Positions 22,655-39,116 of a stretch of 64,000 bases of DNA are shown here, one piece after another (position 1 is the stretch's first letter; every line of letters begins with the position of its first letter). The stretch is from Enoplosus armatus (Eukaryota > Chordata > Actinopteri > Centrarchiformes > Enoplosidae): contig NC_092203.1 in the NCBI RefSeq assembly GCF_043641665.1, forward strand, positions 6,556,067-6,620,066. The letters run 5' to 3'. The translations under genes were made by a program, and so were the position numbers. The notes beneath the pieces were generated by a model. The model was not told the DNA's origin, did not search any database, and was given only the letters and a program-made list of their open reading frames with translations.

Positions 22655-23955
22655 CCAGGGGGAACACCACAGTGTGTGGAGAGTTTAACTTCGTGGCTGA
22701 CCCCGAGGCGGCCTACGTTGTGTTGGACCGCTACACCTGTCCCACCTACATCGCCACCTGGGAGTTCAGCTGCAGGAACAGCCTGCCATGGGTCTGTAAT
22801 AACAATGAACACAACTGTCACTGGAGTATTCACGATAGTCAGAGACACTAAACCTGAAATGGTACAAAAATACTTTCTTCGTGTCCTCAGTCTTTCTGTG
22901 ACGTTTGGCTGGCCCAAGACACAGACAAGGCTCGCTTCATGGAGAGAATTTCAAGCCACACCAGGAAGGTACGAGTGTTAAATTTCAACAGGCTGAAGAA
23001 GAATTCAGAGAAAATGTCACGCATGTTCAATTTGTTGTTTTGTTCGTTGTCACTGCAGATGGTCCAGACTGAGCGGTATCAAAAGGAGCTGGTGGGCGGA
23101 CCTGGGTTCAACACCTGTGACACCTACGCTTTGGCTGCAGCCATCGAAGACACTCTGGTGACGGAGAGCGAACAGGTTAAAACACAGCGTTGATCCTTTT
23201 AACATATTCCTCTTCCACATGTTCACTTTTCAGCACTTTAAATGAGGTGCACTGTGTTTTTGTACGTTTTATACTGGAGATGCTATTATTTTTATGTTAA
23301 GTTATAGTTATTTAAGTTATGACCTATATTGAGTGTGTCCAGTATTTTACACTGGAATTCCAATTCCTTTGTTATTCTAAATACTCAGATAAAGTCCCAC
23401 TTTGTCTTCAGCTTTTATGTCCTAAAGTCGTCATACAAAATATGAGATAAACAGGTCGTACCCAGTGGCTACAGATGTCTGAGTTTGCACATGAGACAAA
23501 GCGAACAGAGAACATATTGAACTTCTATCATAATCACGAGTACCAGACAGCCTGCAGCTCCCACACAAAGTATGTTATTAAGTAATTATGATCCCTTGTG
23601 TTATCTAACCAAGACACAGAGACAAACCAGACTTCACATGGTATTACAAATCATTTCACATAATCCATTTTTCTACCATGAGGAGTATGAACTTATCTAA
23701 GCAGTGTATTTGTTTATGAAACCACTGCCTAATCATGAAGTAGTTAAAGCACAGGTTTTCCAGGCAAGACAAGAGGTTTCAGTATTCCCTCCACACTTCC
23801 AGGTTGCAGTGACAGTGGAGCTAGAGGGGACCTACACCCGAGGCATGATGGTCCTGGACTACATGGACCTGCTGAAGAAGAAACACAAGGCCATCATCTT
23901 GAAGAAAGTTGACTTGGAGAAGTTCAAGCAAATGTTGATGCGTGCACTGAAATAG
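21515..23955 (+). CDS. Inosine-uridine preferring nucleoside hydrolase-like protein, copy 3
   Basis: Intact paralogue of copy 1 with the same exon lengths: 21515-21694, 21783-21962, 22427-22538, 22655-22791, 22891-22968, 23059-23175, 23803-23955 (957 nt, 318 aa). DVDTGVDD (8-15), ITCCHGN, YIMGGN and EFNFVADPEAA are all present, with the same Cys-Asp pair before TYA. It differs from copy 1 by scattered substitutions, notably in exon 6 (residues 204-229) and the start of exon 7, while exon 5 is nearly identical in all copies. The acceptor of the first coding exon is at 21509. Predicted cytosolic nucleoside N-ribohydrolase; substrate preference may have diverged from copy 1. Confidence 0.9.
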
Positions 23956-25141
23956 CATGGCTTCTCTGAGCCACAGTGTAACAGTTCATACTCCTTTATA
24001 ATTATCCCAAACACAACTGCCCATAGAGTATTTTATACTTCTGGGTTTCTGATGTATTCTGGGATACAATGGGGATGTTTTTTTATCCATTACTGATCCT
24101 ACTACTCCTTTTTTGATTGGTTGTTGTAGCCTGTCACTCTACTATAAAGATATTGTTTCATATGTGCACTCCTCAACAACAACTGCATATAAACTCTGTG
24201 TTATTACTGTACACTTCCCTGGTTCTTTCTTAAAACTCAAATCAACTGACTATGTGTGCAATCCCACAATATTGTCTCTATTTTCCAAATTACATAGTTC
24301 TTCCCAAGAAAGGTCCTGAGAGATTATTACACACGATTGTCTCACCACAAATCTAATATTGTAGTATTTTGACACCACATAAAAAAACTAATGGCTAAAT
24401 AAATTACTTCTTAGTTTTGTTCAACTATAGATGCTTCACTTCACCAAAAGCATCACTGCAACAGCGCCCCCGTGAGTCGTTGGCATGTTACTACATTACG
24501 AGAGTCCCGCCGTCGATGAAAACATTTCTCAGAGAAGCAACAGGAAAGTATAGATCTGATTTATTCCTACAGGGTATAAAACTGAGGCAATTTAAGTTAA
24601 TAAAACCTTTTATTGAAAGTGCTTTGGAATGTACACTTTAAGAAAAAAAGAAAAGGAGAAAAAAAAAGTTTGCATCCCATGTTGTTCCATTTTCCTTTTT
24701 TCTCTTCAATAAGCAGGATTTGATTTTTTTCAGTCTTTTTTTAAGAAAACTCAAAGAAACAAAGCAAATTCTTCCTCTTCAGAAACAATCATCGGCGTAT
24801 ATATTACAACCTGCCACAATACTATTTACAAATCATACAAAAAGAACAACAATAAAAGCTGTATCTCATCTGTTTCTGCAACTAGTCCAGACTCATCGCT
24901 GCTGCTCGCTGACTTTAGAGCTCCAGCTCAACATAAGAGCCAAACAGAAAGTCAACCAGCTCAGCGTCAATCAACCAAAAGTCCCAGTTTATTGAGAGTC
25001 AACCAGAGGCCGAGTCCTTCTCAACCAGGAGTTGACTCACAGAAGCTGGACATGGATTCGTTGTCACCTAGATGTGAGTCGAAAACAGACTTTGAGTCGG
25101 CCTGGAGCCAACTAGTGTCCAACATCAGAGGAAAACTGGTT
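23956..25141. other. Convergent intergenic region and unc50 3' UTR
   Basis: Lies between the 3' ends of copy 3 (+) and unc50 (-). The part nearest unc50 is probably its 3' UTR; candidate minus-strand AATAAA signals occur near 24607. Otherwise AT-rich with no gene seen. Confidence 0.5.
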
Positions 25142-25489
25142 CTACTGGACTCTGTACTTGTAAAACCAGCAGAGACCCTGAGTGAAGTTCCAGCCCAGAC
25201 AGACGGAGAGGACGTAGAGCAGGCCGAGCAGAGCGAAGGGGTAGAGCAGCACCACTGTGTTCTTCAGGAAGGGTAGAGCTGTGTGCAAGACACAAGACGA
25301 ATACATCAGCACACACAGCAGACACTTTGTGTCAACATTACAGATTTATAGTCACATTAAAATAAACACTATATTCCTACTCCTTTAGTGAAAACAGACT
25401 GTGCTTAGATGGAAATAAACACAAGTATTCATGGTTACGAGAATAGATTTAGGGCAGTAACCAACAATAACATATATAATACATATATA

Positions 25490-25528
<39 letters not shown>

Positions 25529-27120
25529 GTCTGTCAAATGTCAGAAAATGATAGAAAATGGCCATCACAATTTCCTAAAACCTAAGTTGATGTCTTTAAA
25601 GTCTAGCCTATTTTGTTCAATTAAATCCCAAAAATTATCAATTCACTATCACATAAGATGAAGATGAAAAACAGTTTGAGAACAATCAATTCAATTGTGA
25701 ATGGGACTTACCGTTGTATCCTAAGAACGTGATGTAGAGATAATAACCGATGGCGATCAGCCACAAAGTGTTCCCAACAAAGTATCCCAGGAACCAGTCT
25801 GAGTTTATGACCACCACATCTGAAACACACAAAACAAACTGTAAGTGAGGAGATTCAGGAGGACGATTTATTCTAAACAGGGTTCATTTCTACACCTGAT
25901 TTAGTTTATATCTTCAAAACATCAGAGTTAAAGTCACATTTGATTGTTATTAGTATAATCTTTCGTTGGTGAAGTAAATAAAGAGAGTTTCTTCTCATTT
26001 TAGTTAGAAGAAATATTTTTGTATGAAATCTTTTCAGTAAACTTTCATCAAGCACACAGATAAAATCTGCTGTGTCTTCAGCTTTCTTCTGAAGAAATGT
26101 CCATAATGATGTGAACCTGATGATTTATTTAATAACACTGACATTAAGGAAGGTCGAATCATCCACATGAGGACAAATGATGACATCGAAACAAAGTGAA
26201 ACACGCCCATAAGCTAAGTGATATCACGAGTGTATTTAGCACATATGATACACATTTAACTGTACTAAAGATCATTTAATGCCTTGAATTATATGTTGTA
26301 ATTTCAGACACACAGAGTCACAATGTACTCACGGTTGATGAGGAAGAGCTGCAGGAAATGCAGGATGACTAGAAGCGGGTAGAAAGCATTGAGGTGAACA
26401 TCAAATGCATAGCCCCACTCCACATCAAAGTTTTTGCTGGGATGTTTCAGCAGGTATTTGTTGGTGATAACCCTGGAACAAGTAATATTTCACATGCAGT
26501 GAACCTTAGAGTTCAGTTTTAACATTTGTGTACAGACAATTTAAGTCAAAAACATGATGACAGTAACTAGAGAAAATATCAATACCTACTCACCACATGA
26601 GGGTTGATATGAGCAGACCGACTCCTATACAGTCAACAATAACCACCCACAGCAGCAGCTTCAGAGTCTCCAGGACCCCCATGTCCAGCACGAGACCAAA
26701 ACCTATTGTTGACACTGCAGAGGAACAGAGGGAGTGTTCATTTCATACATTTAATCAAACCACCCCAAAAGAGAAGAGGTGGATATGAATGGACAGATGC
26801 TATCATCAAGACTTGACCAATGCATGTTTATTGACAAGGTCAGGTGACTTACCACATAGCCAGATGCTAAGCAGGACCAGGAAAGCAGGGTCGTCCCTGG
26901 CCCACTGGTCCTTGGTCTGTTTCCTGTAGTGGAAGTTGCGGTAGACTCTCTGTGGTGATGTAAACAAGTACAGCATCTGCCACATGGCAAATTCAAAGTC
27001 CATCTGTTTGAAATGGAGCAGCCGTCGCAGGTACTTGTAGCGCTTGGCGCCTGCCGTGTGACGTGCAGCGTCTCTGGAACCGAGGGCGCCGTTGCTGTGC
27101 GGCGAGGTGGTTGGCAACAT
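25142..27120 (-). CDS. unc50: Protein unc-50 homolog
   Basis: Multipass membrane protein of the Golgi/inner nuclear membrane, needed in animals for trafficking of some nicotinic receptors. Five coding exons in transcript order: 27120-26853, 26714-26594, 26472-26333, 25819-25712, 25278-25142, totalling 774 nt (257 aa; human 259). Recognised from very conserved blocks: RDAARHTAGAKRYKYLRRL, YLFTSPQRVYRNFHYRKQTK, WARDDPAFLVLLSIWLC, FDVEWGYAFDVHLNAFYPLL, and the C-terminal WNFT...FYKYRV ending. Several hydrophobic helices follow the charged N-terminal 80 residues. ATG is four bases into the exon after the acceptor at 27125-27126. A 5' noncoding exon lies at about 28267-28385. Head-to-head with ndufs1. 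Confidence 0.95.
25483..25526 (+). repeat. (TA)n microsatellite in unc50 intron
   Basis: AT/TA dinucleotide run between the last two coding exons of unc50. Confidence 0.9.
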
Positions 27121-28266
27121 GGTGCTGAATATGAGATTAGAAAGAGCACGTGAAAGGAGGGAGGTAAGGACAAGTAGGGGAAGAATGGAAAATGACGGAG
27201 AAGAAAGAAAGGTTGAATTGCTGTACACATCCTGAGGAAGTTCAGCACTTTGATCTTGAACGAAATGCAGAATAACCAATAAAACAAACCTACACTGTAT
27301 TATGCAATATTGTGGGTTTATAAATGATCAACTTTAGCACCTGATGCAATGTTCTCATTTTGAAAGTTAGTCTGTGTATGCTTCATCTTAGAGACGTCTT
27401 AGAGTTATGTTGTTTTATTCTGTCACTCTCTAGATGAAGAGCAACGTAATCTTCAGCGACAAAGATAAAACCACTGTAATTGTTGTATTTATATCAATCG
27501 GGATAGCAAGAAAATATATCCCATACTTTTCAAACCTTACCTGATATGTTATGTATGATATATTCCGGCTATATAAATCTACTGACACATTTAGGATTAA
27601 GGATTTTAAGAGTACAGCTTCTATGGTGCCAGTATATAAAGTATTTCATAAAACTAAATATAAACCCATAGTAAAGAAATAACAGGGAGCTTACATACAG
27701 GCATAATACTTTTCAACAGCTTAACTAGACAATTCCTGTCCTACGAACACAGAGAATTTACTACCACGCCAAACCAGTCCTGTAGTTTAGTTGTGACAGT
27801 TTTAATAAAAGACACACAGTCATGTATCTAAAATTTCTATACTACACCCTTTTAAATTGGTTGTCCAATAGCATGCTATCACTGATCAGTATCAAAAGTT
27901 GCTAACGTTGTTTCGCAAACGGCTTTAAAATAATGACAACACAGAAACAGAGGATGCTACTGCACACCTATGCTACACATTGACTAAGGTACACAAGAAA
28001 TCTCCTAATTATACAAATGTATTCCTATATGACAATTGCATTGTTAACCTACAGCGCAATAGCAGTTTTACCCCCAACAAGCACTGATATATTTAATTTC
28101 CTTGTAAGTTGACGCTGTGTTTGCTAGCAGACACAGTTAGCTTGTTGCTAACAACTTTAATAAGATGAGAAGGCCTGGTCAGGCTTATTAGTAATAGACT
28201 GAACGCAAAGACGACGGTTTGTTATTAGCTAAACAATTCAACTTATTTACTCGGAATAATATTCAC

Positions 28267-28385
28267 CTGTTTCAGCTGTACTCCTTCACAGGAGAAAGCA
28301 CCAACTCTTGTTCGTTTCTGTAGCTGTTTGTAATGTTGCTTCCTGAACTGTCGCGAAAATGAACACGTAGCTACTTCCGGTAAGA
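28267..28385 (-). other. unc50: unc50 5' noncoding exon (approximate)
   Basis: On the minus strand a consensus donor (…gctgaaacag|gtgaat) ends this exon at 28267. It would join to the acceptor at 27125 just before the ATG. The upstream limit is an estimate from the GC-rich, ETS-site-bearing DNA near 28370-28385. Confidence 0.6.
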
Positions 28386-28463
28386 GCCGGTTCATCATGG
28401 GAAATGTAGTGAGAGGTGAAAGTCAGAATCTCCTGCAGTGATGTAAGCCCGTCTCTGGAAGGA

Positions 28464-28503
<40 letters not shown>

Positions 28504-28770
28504 GATAGTATAAGTATCAGTAAATAAAGGTTGTTATTTTCAGAACATGCCAATATCAGTTAGCCCAATAGCAAATCAGGTATGAATTACAAAATTCTTT
28601 ACGGCAGTTTACTGATAATACATTTATTGAATTAGTTATGGTTAGTGACATATTGATGTGAATATGTTACTTTTATTGTGAAATTTGGGACCGCCTCACA
28701 AGCGGAAGGAGGACACCATGCTATTTCCGCTAACTGCGCCTAGCTATTTGACTGGTGGCATAACTCAGAT
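28370..28770. promoter_or_regulatory. Bidirectional unc50/ndufs1 promoter
   Basis: The two genes diverge from this ~400 bp interval. Visible sites: an ETS/GABP-type acttccgg at 28373-28380, another (cggaag) at about 28704-28709, and catcatgggaaatgtagt at 28393-28410, whose complement ACTACATTTCCCATGATG resembles the ZNF143/THAP11 motif common in promoters of mitochondrial genes. No TATA box. A (GAAA)n run sits between the two halves. Bidirectionality is inferred from exon positions; transcription starts are not observed. Confidence 0.6.
28461..28504 (+). repeat. (GAAA)n microsatellite in the shared promoter
   Basis: About ten tandem AAAG units between the presumed unc50 and ndufs1 first exons. 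Confidence 0.95.
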
Positions 28771-28807
28771 CACCGCTGTTCTGGTCAAGAAGGCCAAATA
28801 GCGAAAG
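28710..28807 (+). other. ndufs1: ndufs1 5' noncoding exon 1 (approximate start)
   Basis: Ends at a consensus donor (…aaatagcgaaag|gtaaga) at 28807. It would splice to an acceptor just 5' of the ATG at 29759 (tctcacag, about 29746-29753). It lies outside the duplicated block, so only the left ndufs1 copy has it. Confidence 0.55.
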
Positions 28808-29758
28808 GTAAGAACCAGAAACATATTATGCACTCATACACACGTTTAAATCTATATGTCATTTATTTGCAGACCAGAGGAAAGTGAAGTGTTTGACCTT
28901 ATTACTTCCAGTAACCCTCTTACAACCCGTACAATGCCGTGTCCTTGAGTAGTACTCTTAGCTAACGCCGTTAGCCTGCAAGCAAGGAGTCCTCATTGGA
29001 AGGTTCATGCTCTTTACTAGCTGTAAACTGTATATTATCGTTCTTAACATTTTGTTATGTCAGTATGTTTCGGAAGTTCTGCTCTTGTTCTCTGTGCATT
29101 ATCTCATTGAAACGTTAACTACGTGTTTGAGTGACAATATCACTTGTTATTGTTGACAGTGACAGCTATTAAGCTAACTAGCACTAGCTATTGTGGCTGT
29201 GGTTACATACACTGTCACTGGGTTGCGAGTTTATCAGATACTCCTGCACAAACTTATTCAAGTCCTTTGTCCGAAATTGATGACCTCATTTCCCTAAAAT
29301 ATATTAACATTTATTGGCATCTGGCTTTGGGCTGAAAAGCAGAATTAATACAACTTTTAACAGTAAATATTAATGATCAGAGAGCGGTATAAGACAATGT
29401 TTTGATTGTGTAATTGTTAGTGACATAATTACTTCCCCTAATGAAACAAGGGCTGTACTTAATTTTGCATACTTCTTACATAAAAAGTAATTTGACTTAA
29501 CTGAAATAGACAAATCAAACAGACAAAATAAATTGTGCAAAAACCACAAGAGATGTACAAACATGTATATTGTCTGCAGTACAGAGATTATGACAGCTTT
29601 AGTAAAAAACCTGACATGCTTTCTTACTTATCAATAAACAAACACACCCTTATTAATTGTGGGTAGAGCTTACACCAGTAGTCAATTTTAGTTGATCAAC
29701 AGAAAATACATCTGCAAGCATATAAATAGTTGTCTCGCTGTTTCCCTCTCACAGCGTC

Positions 29759-34443
<4,685 letters not shown>

Positions 34444-34444
<1 letters not shown>

Positions 34445-34490
34445 ACGCCCAGTAACGCCCAGTAACGCCCAGTAACGCCCAGTAACGCCC
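34444..34490 (+). repeat. Decamer repeat in ndufs1 3' UTR, left copy
   Basis: Four tandem acgcccagta units plus a partial fifth start at the last base of the TGA stop. The right copy (52240-52266) has only two units, so the array changed length after duplication. Confidence 0.95.
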
Positions 34491-34514
34491 ACACACAGTA
34501 CAACAATAAACTCT

Positions 34515-36117
34515 CTCTCCTCTGCTGAAGCGACACACACTTCTCTGAACTAACTCAGCGTCGCTCCTAATTTAAAGTTGTCCTTGATGCTTGTTGTAAA
34601 CAGTTCAATCGTTTTCACTCCTGAGAACGATCTTTGTTGAATAAAACTGAGAAACGTATGAAATATAAATAAAATCTTACGAATGTCTTGACTCCAGTTT
34701 GAGTGGATCTCATTTATTGCATTTTTGGTTGACCAACCAACTTTGTCAACAACATGCACATTTTTGATTCACTCTAGAAATGTCTAAAGGGAATTTTCTT
34801 CAGGCTGTGCAGCAGTTGATACCAACCTTTCATCAAAGTTGCATGCCAAATGAAAGCTGTCATAGTAATGGTATCTTTGCAGTGCAGTATTACTCTTTGT
34901 ATCTTAAAGTTGAGATCTCTAACTTATGTCCAGAAGAACAGAAAACTAAAATCTAACTTAAACTGTTATACCTCAAATATTAAAACGTCTGACTTTTGAA
35001 CTTTCCAGGCAGCATTTGCCAAGTACTCCCTTATGAAATATGGTCAACTCTGGCTTTCTGCACAGGCCTGCTGTCATGCAGGAGGACTGGAAGAAGGAAG
35101 TCTTGGCAGATTCCAGATATCAGGTCAAGGCCACTTTATGAGTAAAGGCACGAATGACCTGCCTGCCTTGGACAGTGTTTGTTGTACAGCTCTTGTTTGA
35201 AAGAATGGATTTACAGTACATTTCCAAGTTGAGTTGGCTGACAGGACTGATCCCCATCATTCACACAAATTGTACTTAAAGTATTAGTTTGACATTTTGG
35301 GAAATACTCTGACTTTGAGTTCATTTATAAACAACATATTGTCGTACATCATATCTTGTTTGTTTAAACTGTAGTAAAACTCAAGTGTCATAGGGTGATT
35401 CACGGCTTTACTTTCTTGGCCGTGTGCAGTGACTTCCTGGAGTCTCAAAGAAATCACTCCGCCTGGATTTTGTTACCTTTGCACTGAGCCAGGCTAGCTG
35501 TTTTCTCCTATTTCCAGTCTTTAAGGCTAAGCTAAGCTAACGGCTGCTGGCTCTTGCTTCATATTGAACAGACAAAACTAAGAGTGATCGATCTTCTCTC
35601 GGCAAGAAAGCAAAAAGGAATTAAGACTACTTAAACCCTTTGGGGAATCACTAAGTCCCTAAAAAGAGTGTTAATATGTGCTTTTAATAGGTCCAGCATG
35701 GGATACTAGTGTCTGAAGTTGGACATAGTTCCTCCAGACAAATGGCTCTTGTCATTGACTGTTCCCTGAGAGAGAGAGAGAGAGAGAGAGAGAGCTCTTA
35801 TAACCAAACAGAAGCAGACACACACACACACACACACACACACATAAAAAGAGAGAAGACAGTCCCATCTCTTCATTCCCAGTATGCTGAGTGTCGAGAC
35901 TGAACACAGTGAGTTCATTACTTTACTCATCTACTTAAAAGTCACATTATTGCATCCTAGAGTGTAGTAGTACTTGTGTGTTTTCAGTTGTAGACTGCTA
36001 TATTTGTATTTTTACTTGAGGATATTGTTCGTGTAGCTCATTGGCATGCAGTTTTGTAGTTCTACTTTTAGTTTTGTATTGCGACATAAAGTTGCCTCCT
36101 CTGCTCTTCTCTGTAGG
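34515..36117. other. ndufs1-GTPase intergenic DNA, left copy
   Basis: Non-coding in appearance. A family B dispersed repeat lies in it (35465-35620). A (GA)n/(CA)n pair at 35769-35843 is followed by ataaaaag and a stretch ending aacaca|gtgagt near 35909, a candidate 5' noncoding exon for the GTPase gene. Confidence 0.5.
35465..35620 (-). repeat. Teleost dispersed repeat, family B
   Basis: Contains ggctagctgttttctcctat, ccagtctttaaggctaagct and the tail ctctcggcaagaaagcaaa, in inverse orientation to the family consensus. Related fragments: 37128-37200 in this copy and the duplicates at about 53260-53400 and 54905-54970. Confidence 0.65.
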
Positions 36118-37875
36118 GTTTCCATGCAGGGAAAGACAGCAGGACAGACAGTGGACTAACATTGGACCCAACAGGAAAATGGTTCCAGTTAAACTTCTCA
36201 TTCTGGGAGCTCAGAACACTGGAAAAACAGGTAGATTACAGACACAAGAAACATTAGCGCAAAAGAGGTTACGTTTAGGGTTAAAGTTTGGTCATGGTTT
36301 AAGAGGTTTTGCTAAATATGGAAATTTTACACAGGTCTTTGGTTGACCCCTCTTTCTGAGCATTGAAGTGTAAATGTGTCCAGCCTCTGTGACCTCCGCT
36401 GCTAAGTTTGAATGTCAAACTACTGCATATGTCTTTTGTCAAAAAAGTTAATCCACAGATCAGAAATATCTGCATGGCAAGAGACACAGATGTGACAGCA
36501 AACTTTAATTCCTGAAAATGGATGAAAACACAGTCTTTTTCAGCTGTAAAGGCTCAAATAACAGCTTCAACGAGCCTAAATAACCTTTTAATGTGTCCTG
36601 CCAAAAGGAAATACAGTGAGCCCTCAAACACCATACACAGATGTCAAACAAACATGAACCCAGAGTCCTTCCACCCAAACACAGAGAAAGCACTTCTGCC
36701 TTTGTTTAAACAAAATACTAAGAGGATAACTCTCAAAGCAACGGTGACATAACATGAGCATACAGTAGGCTGATGATCAGATGTAATAATGTGTAAATCA
36801 AACTTCATGTGTGTGAATGCACAGTATGTAAGAGAATTATTAGTTAGTTAGCATCTGTTGGCTGTTCACTCTCTGGTGTCTGTTTTGTGTCTCCAGCACT
36901 GTGCGTTCGTTTCATAACTAAGCGCTTCATTGGTGAATACGACCATAAAAAGGGTAAATATTGACATAGGACCATGCTTTACTTACCTGCATCATTCACT
37001 GACAGGATAAAATAAGTAAATGTGTGTTACTACAGAGGTGACCTACAGGTGCAGTCGGGCGGTGGACCAGGAAGCTGTTGATCTGGAGATTTTGGATATC
37101 GCTTGTAAGGTAAAATTATTTATTAAGATATAGCCAGGCTAGCTGTTTCCCCCTGTTTCCAGTCTTTAAGCTAAGCTAAGTTAATTGCCTGCTGGAAATA
37201 AGTGAAGACGCCTATTTTCGTCTTGTGAAGTTCTGATGAGTGATTTGACATGAGTCAGTGCTTCTCACATCTGTAGTTTTATGATACATGACGTTATCTC
37301 CTGCAGGAGAGCTCCGTGGCTTCTCTGGAGTCTTCCATCCGCTGGGCAGACGGTTTCCTGCTGCTGTACTCCATCACACAACGCCTCAGCTTCCTGGAGG
37401 TCCCTCAACTCAAGAAACTCATCGACCGAACCAAACAGAGTCTAGGTAGGGAACTAACTTTCTCATTATTGGAGGGACTGTTGAAGGAAATGTGCAGACA
37501 CTCCTGACTGCAACATCAGATACCACCACTTACCACCAGGAGTTAGTGGCAAATCCTACACATAGAGGCTTTAATGTCACTAATTTGACGGCATAGATGT
37601 AAAGGCTGCATGTGGTCAGCTAAATTATTCGAGCTCTCCTGTTCTCCAATGTCTTTTCACATCAAATTTAATGTCAGCATCACCAGTAACTGCTGTATAT
37701 GTGTGTAAAGATGACTTAGAGACATATGAAACAGTGCTTTGACAGCTAAATAACATACCAGCTGTTCAACCAGCAGTTTGATCTCCACGGGGACAGTGTG
37801 TTCACTATGTTTGCTCTTAAAGTCCAGTGAGTCTCTGTTCTAACTCCGTCTGACATCTGTCTATTGTCACCTTTA

Positions 37876-37902
37876 CACACACACACACACACACCCACAC
37901 CC

Positions 37903-37940
<38 letters not shown>
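37876..37940 (+). repeat. (CA)n compound microsatellite in GTPase intron, left copy
   Basis: CA run interrupted by ccacacccctac. The right copy (55664-55748) is about 20 bp longer. Confidence 0.9.
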
Positions 37941-37941
<1 letters not shown>

Positions 37942-38051
37942 TGAGACATACATGCCATATTTGGCAGGCCATCCTGTGCTCTGTAGGTAACAACACAAAC
38001 TCTCAACTCTGCATGCCATAGCATCATGCTGCCGGTTTATTGTCACTTTAT

Positions 38052-38057
<6 letters not shown>

Positions 38058-38090
<33 letters not shown>
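38058..38090 (+). repeat. (TG)n run at GTPase exon 5 acceptor
   Basis: TG run ending directly at the tgtcag acceptor of exon 38093-38186. A second run (about 38275-38314) abuts the acceptor of the next exon, 38317-38388. Confidence 0.9.
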
Positions 38091-38269
38091 AGTTGTTCCT
38101 GCAGTGCTGGTAGCCAATAAGGCAGACTTGGAAATCGGCAGGGAGGTGACAACCGAGGAAGGACAGAGACTGGCCAAGGATTTAAGGTTTGTGTGTGTTT
38201 GCAGTTTTTATGCTACCAAATATCTTCACAGTATTGAACATTGATATGAATTAAATAGGTGTAACATTC

Positions 38270-38316
<47 letters not shown>

Positions 38317-38604
38317 GTGCAGTTTCAGGGAACTGTCGGTGGCAGAAGCTGTTATAGCTGTGGAGGCAGCAGTGTTTCAGCTCATCAGGTTTGGTTCAGC
38401 TGTATTATTGGTGGACACTGTTCTCCCACAATGCAATGTGCAAAGGAAATGAAGGAGCTGGAAAAATTACAATAAACTGTGGGCAGTGACAGAAAGATAA
38501 AAACAAAAATAAGAAATCTACCCTTTCCCGGTGGATGCAGAGGTAGCTAGCTAACATAGCTACCGCTCGCTATTCAACCGGACTAACACTTGTAAATGTC
38601 TTAC

Positions 38605-38751
38605 CTGAAAGTTTGAATCAGTGTCTCTCCTTGTTTTCAAAGCCCACTCGCGCCGAATTCCAGGATTGACGGGAAAACGGTGGAAGGTCTCAATCCGACA
38701 GTCCTTCTTCTTGTAAGACTTGCACCCAGGGACACCGCAGTGAGAGGGCAT
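38605..38751 (-). pseudogene. THAP-domain first exon, cut off at the duplication junction
   Basis: Minus-strand exon of 147 nt encoding 49 residues from MPSHCGVPGCKSYKKKD to DTDSNFQ, then a consensus donor (cag|gtaagac). The CxxxxC pair, FHRFP and the conserved Trp are typical of the N-terminal half of the C2CH THAP zinc finger. The rest of the domain (Cys-x2-His) should lie in the next exon, at lower coordinates, but only about 95 bp remain before the GTPase-gene copy begins. The fragment therefore looks severed. The source could be a cellular THAP gene or a THAP-bearing transposon. Confidence 0.7.
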
Positions 38752-39003
38752 AGTTGGGATGCTCTCTGGTGTTGAGGTGTGGGAAACAGGGCGGTTTACC
38801 CAAATCAAAATGGCGTCGCGTGTTAAGCCTCGCTCCCTTAGTTCCTCGTTACCTTCCTTCTTCTGTGTTTTTCTCTGGTCAACGCTCTCCCGAGATACTA
38901 CGAGCACCTTATTGCACCAACTTGGCACTAAATAAACAACACGCCAAAGACATTTCTTTCCTTTGCTGGAAACATCATGTAAACTTCCCGCCATCGTGTC
39001 TAC

Positions 39004-39116
39004 CTGCTACTGTCTCCTGCTGGCGACTCCGCTCCCAGCATGCACCTCTCCAGCTGGCTCGCCACGATCTGCCGCTCTTCCTCCAGCTCCCGAGTCAGCC
39101 GCTCAAACTGGAGCTC
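39004..39116 (-). pseudogene. Orphan delta-catenin family exon (pkp4/ctnnd2-like)
   Basis: A 113 nt minus-strand open segment with acceptor (cccgtag) and donor (cag|gtagac) encodes [20 protein letters not shown] followed by [17 protein letters not shown]. This is the N-terminal coiled-coil exon of the p120/delta-catenin family (PKP4, CTNND2, ARVCF); LGAESP is closest to PKP4 as I recall it. No neighbouring catenin exons (armadillo repeats) are in the window. It appears to be a copied fragment carried in the spacer. It lies about 250 bp from the THAP exon on the same strand. Confidence 0.75.

Larger units (their letters stand above)
36179..38388 (+). pseudogene. RERG-like small GTPase gene, left copy, lacking its last exon
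   Basis: Six of seven coding exons: 36179-36230, 36897-36953, 37036-37109, 37307-37445, 38093-38186, 38317-38388. They encode residues 1-162 with the P-loop GAQNTGKT (10-17) and NKAD (116-119) intact. The donor after exon 6 is present, but the duplication ends at about 38509, before the seventh exon that encodes the C-terminal 36 residues in the right copy (56396-56504). What follows is the foreign spacer. Unless it splices into spacer or into the distant right-copy exon, the product is truncated. Two amino acid differences from the right copy are visible: Ala/Thr at 111 and Ile/Leu near 150. Confidence 0.8.

Noticed and set aside
26751..27287. 178-codon minus-strand frame over unc50 exon 2
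   Set aside because: Alternative frame of the conserved unc50 exon; the other frame carries the family motifs.
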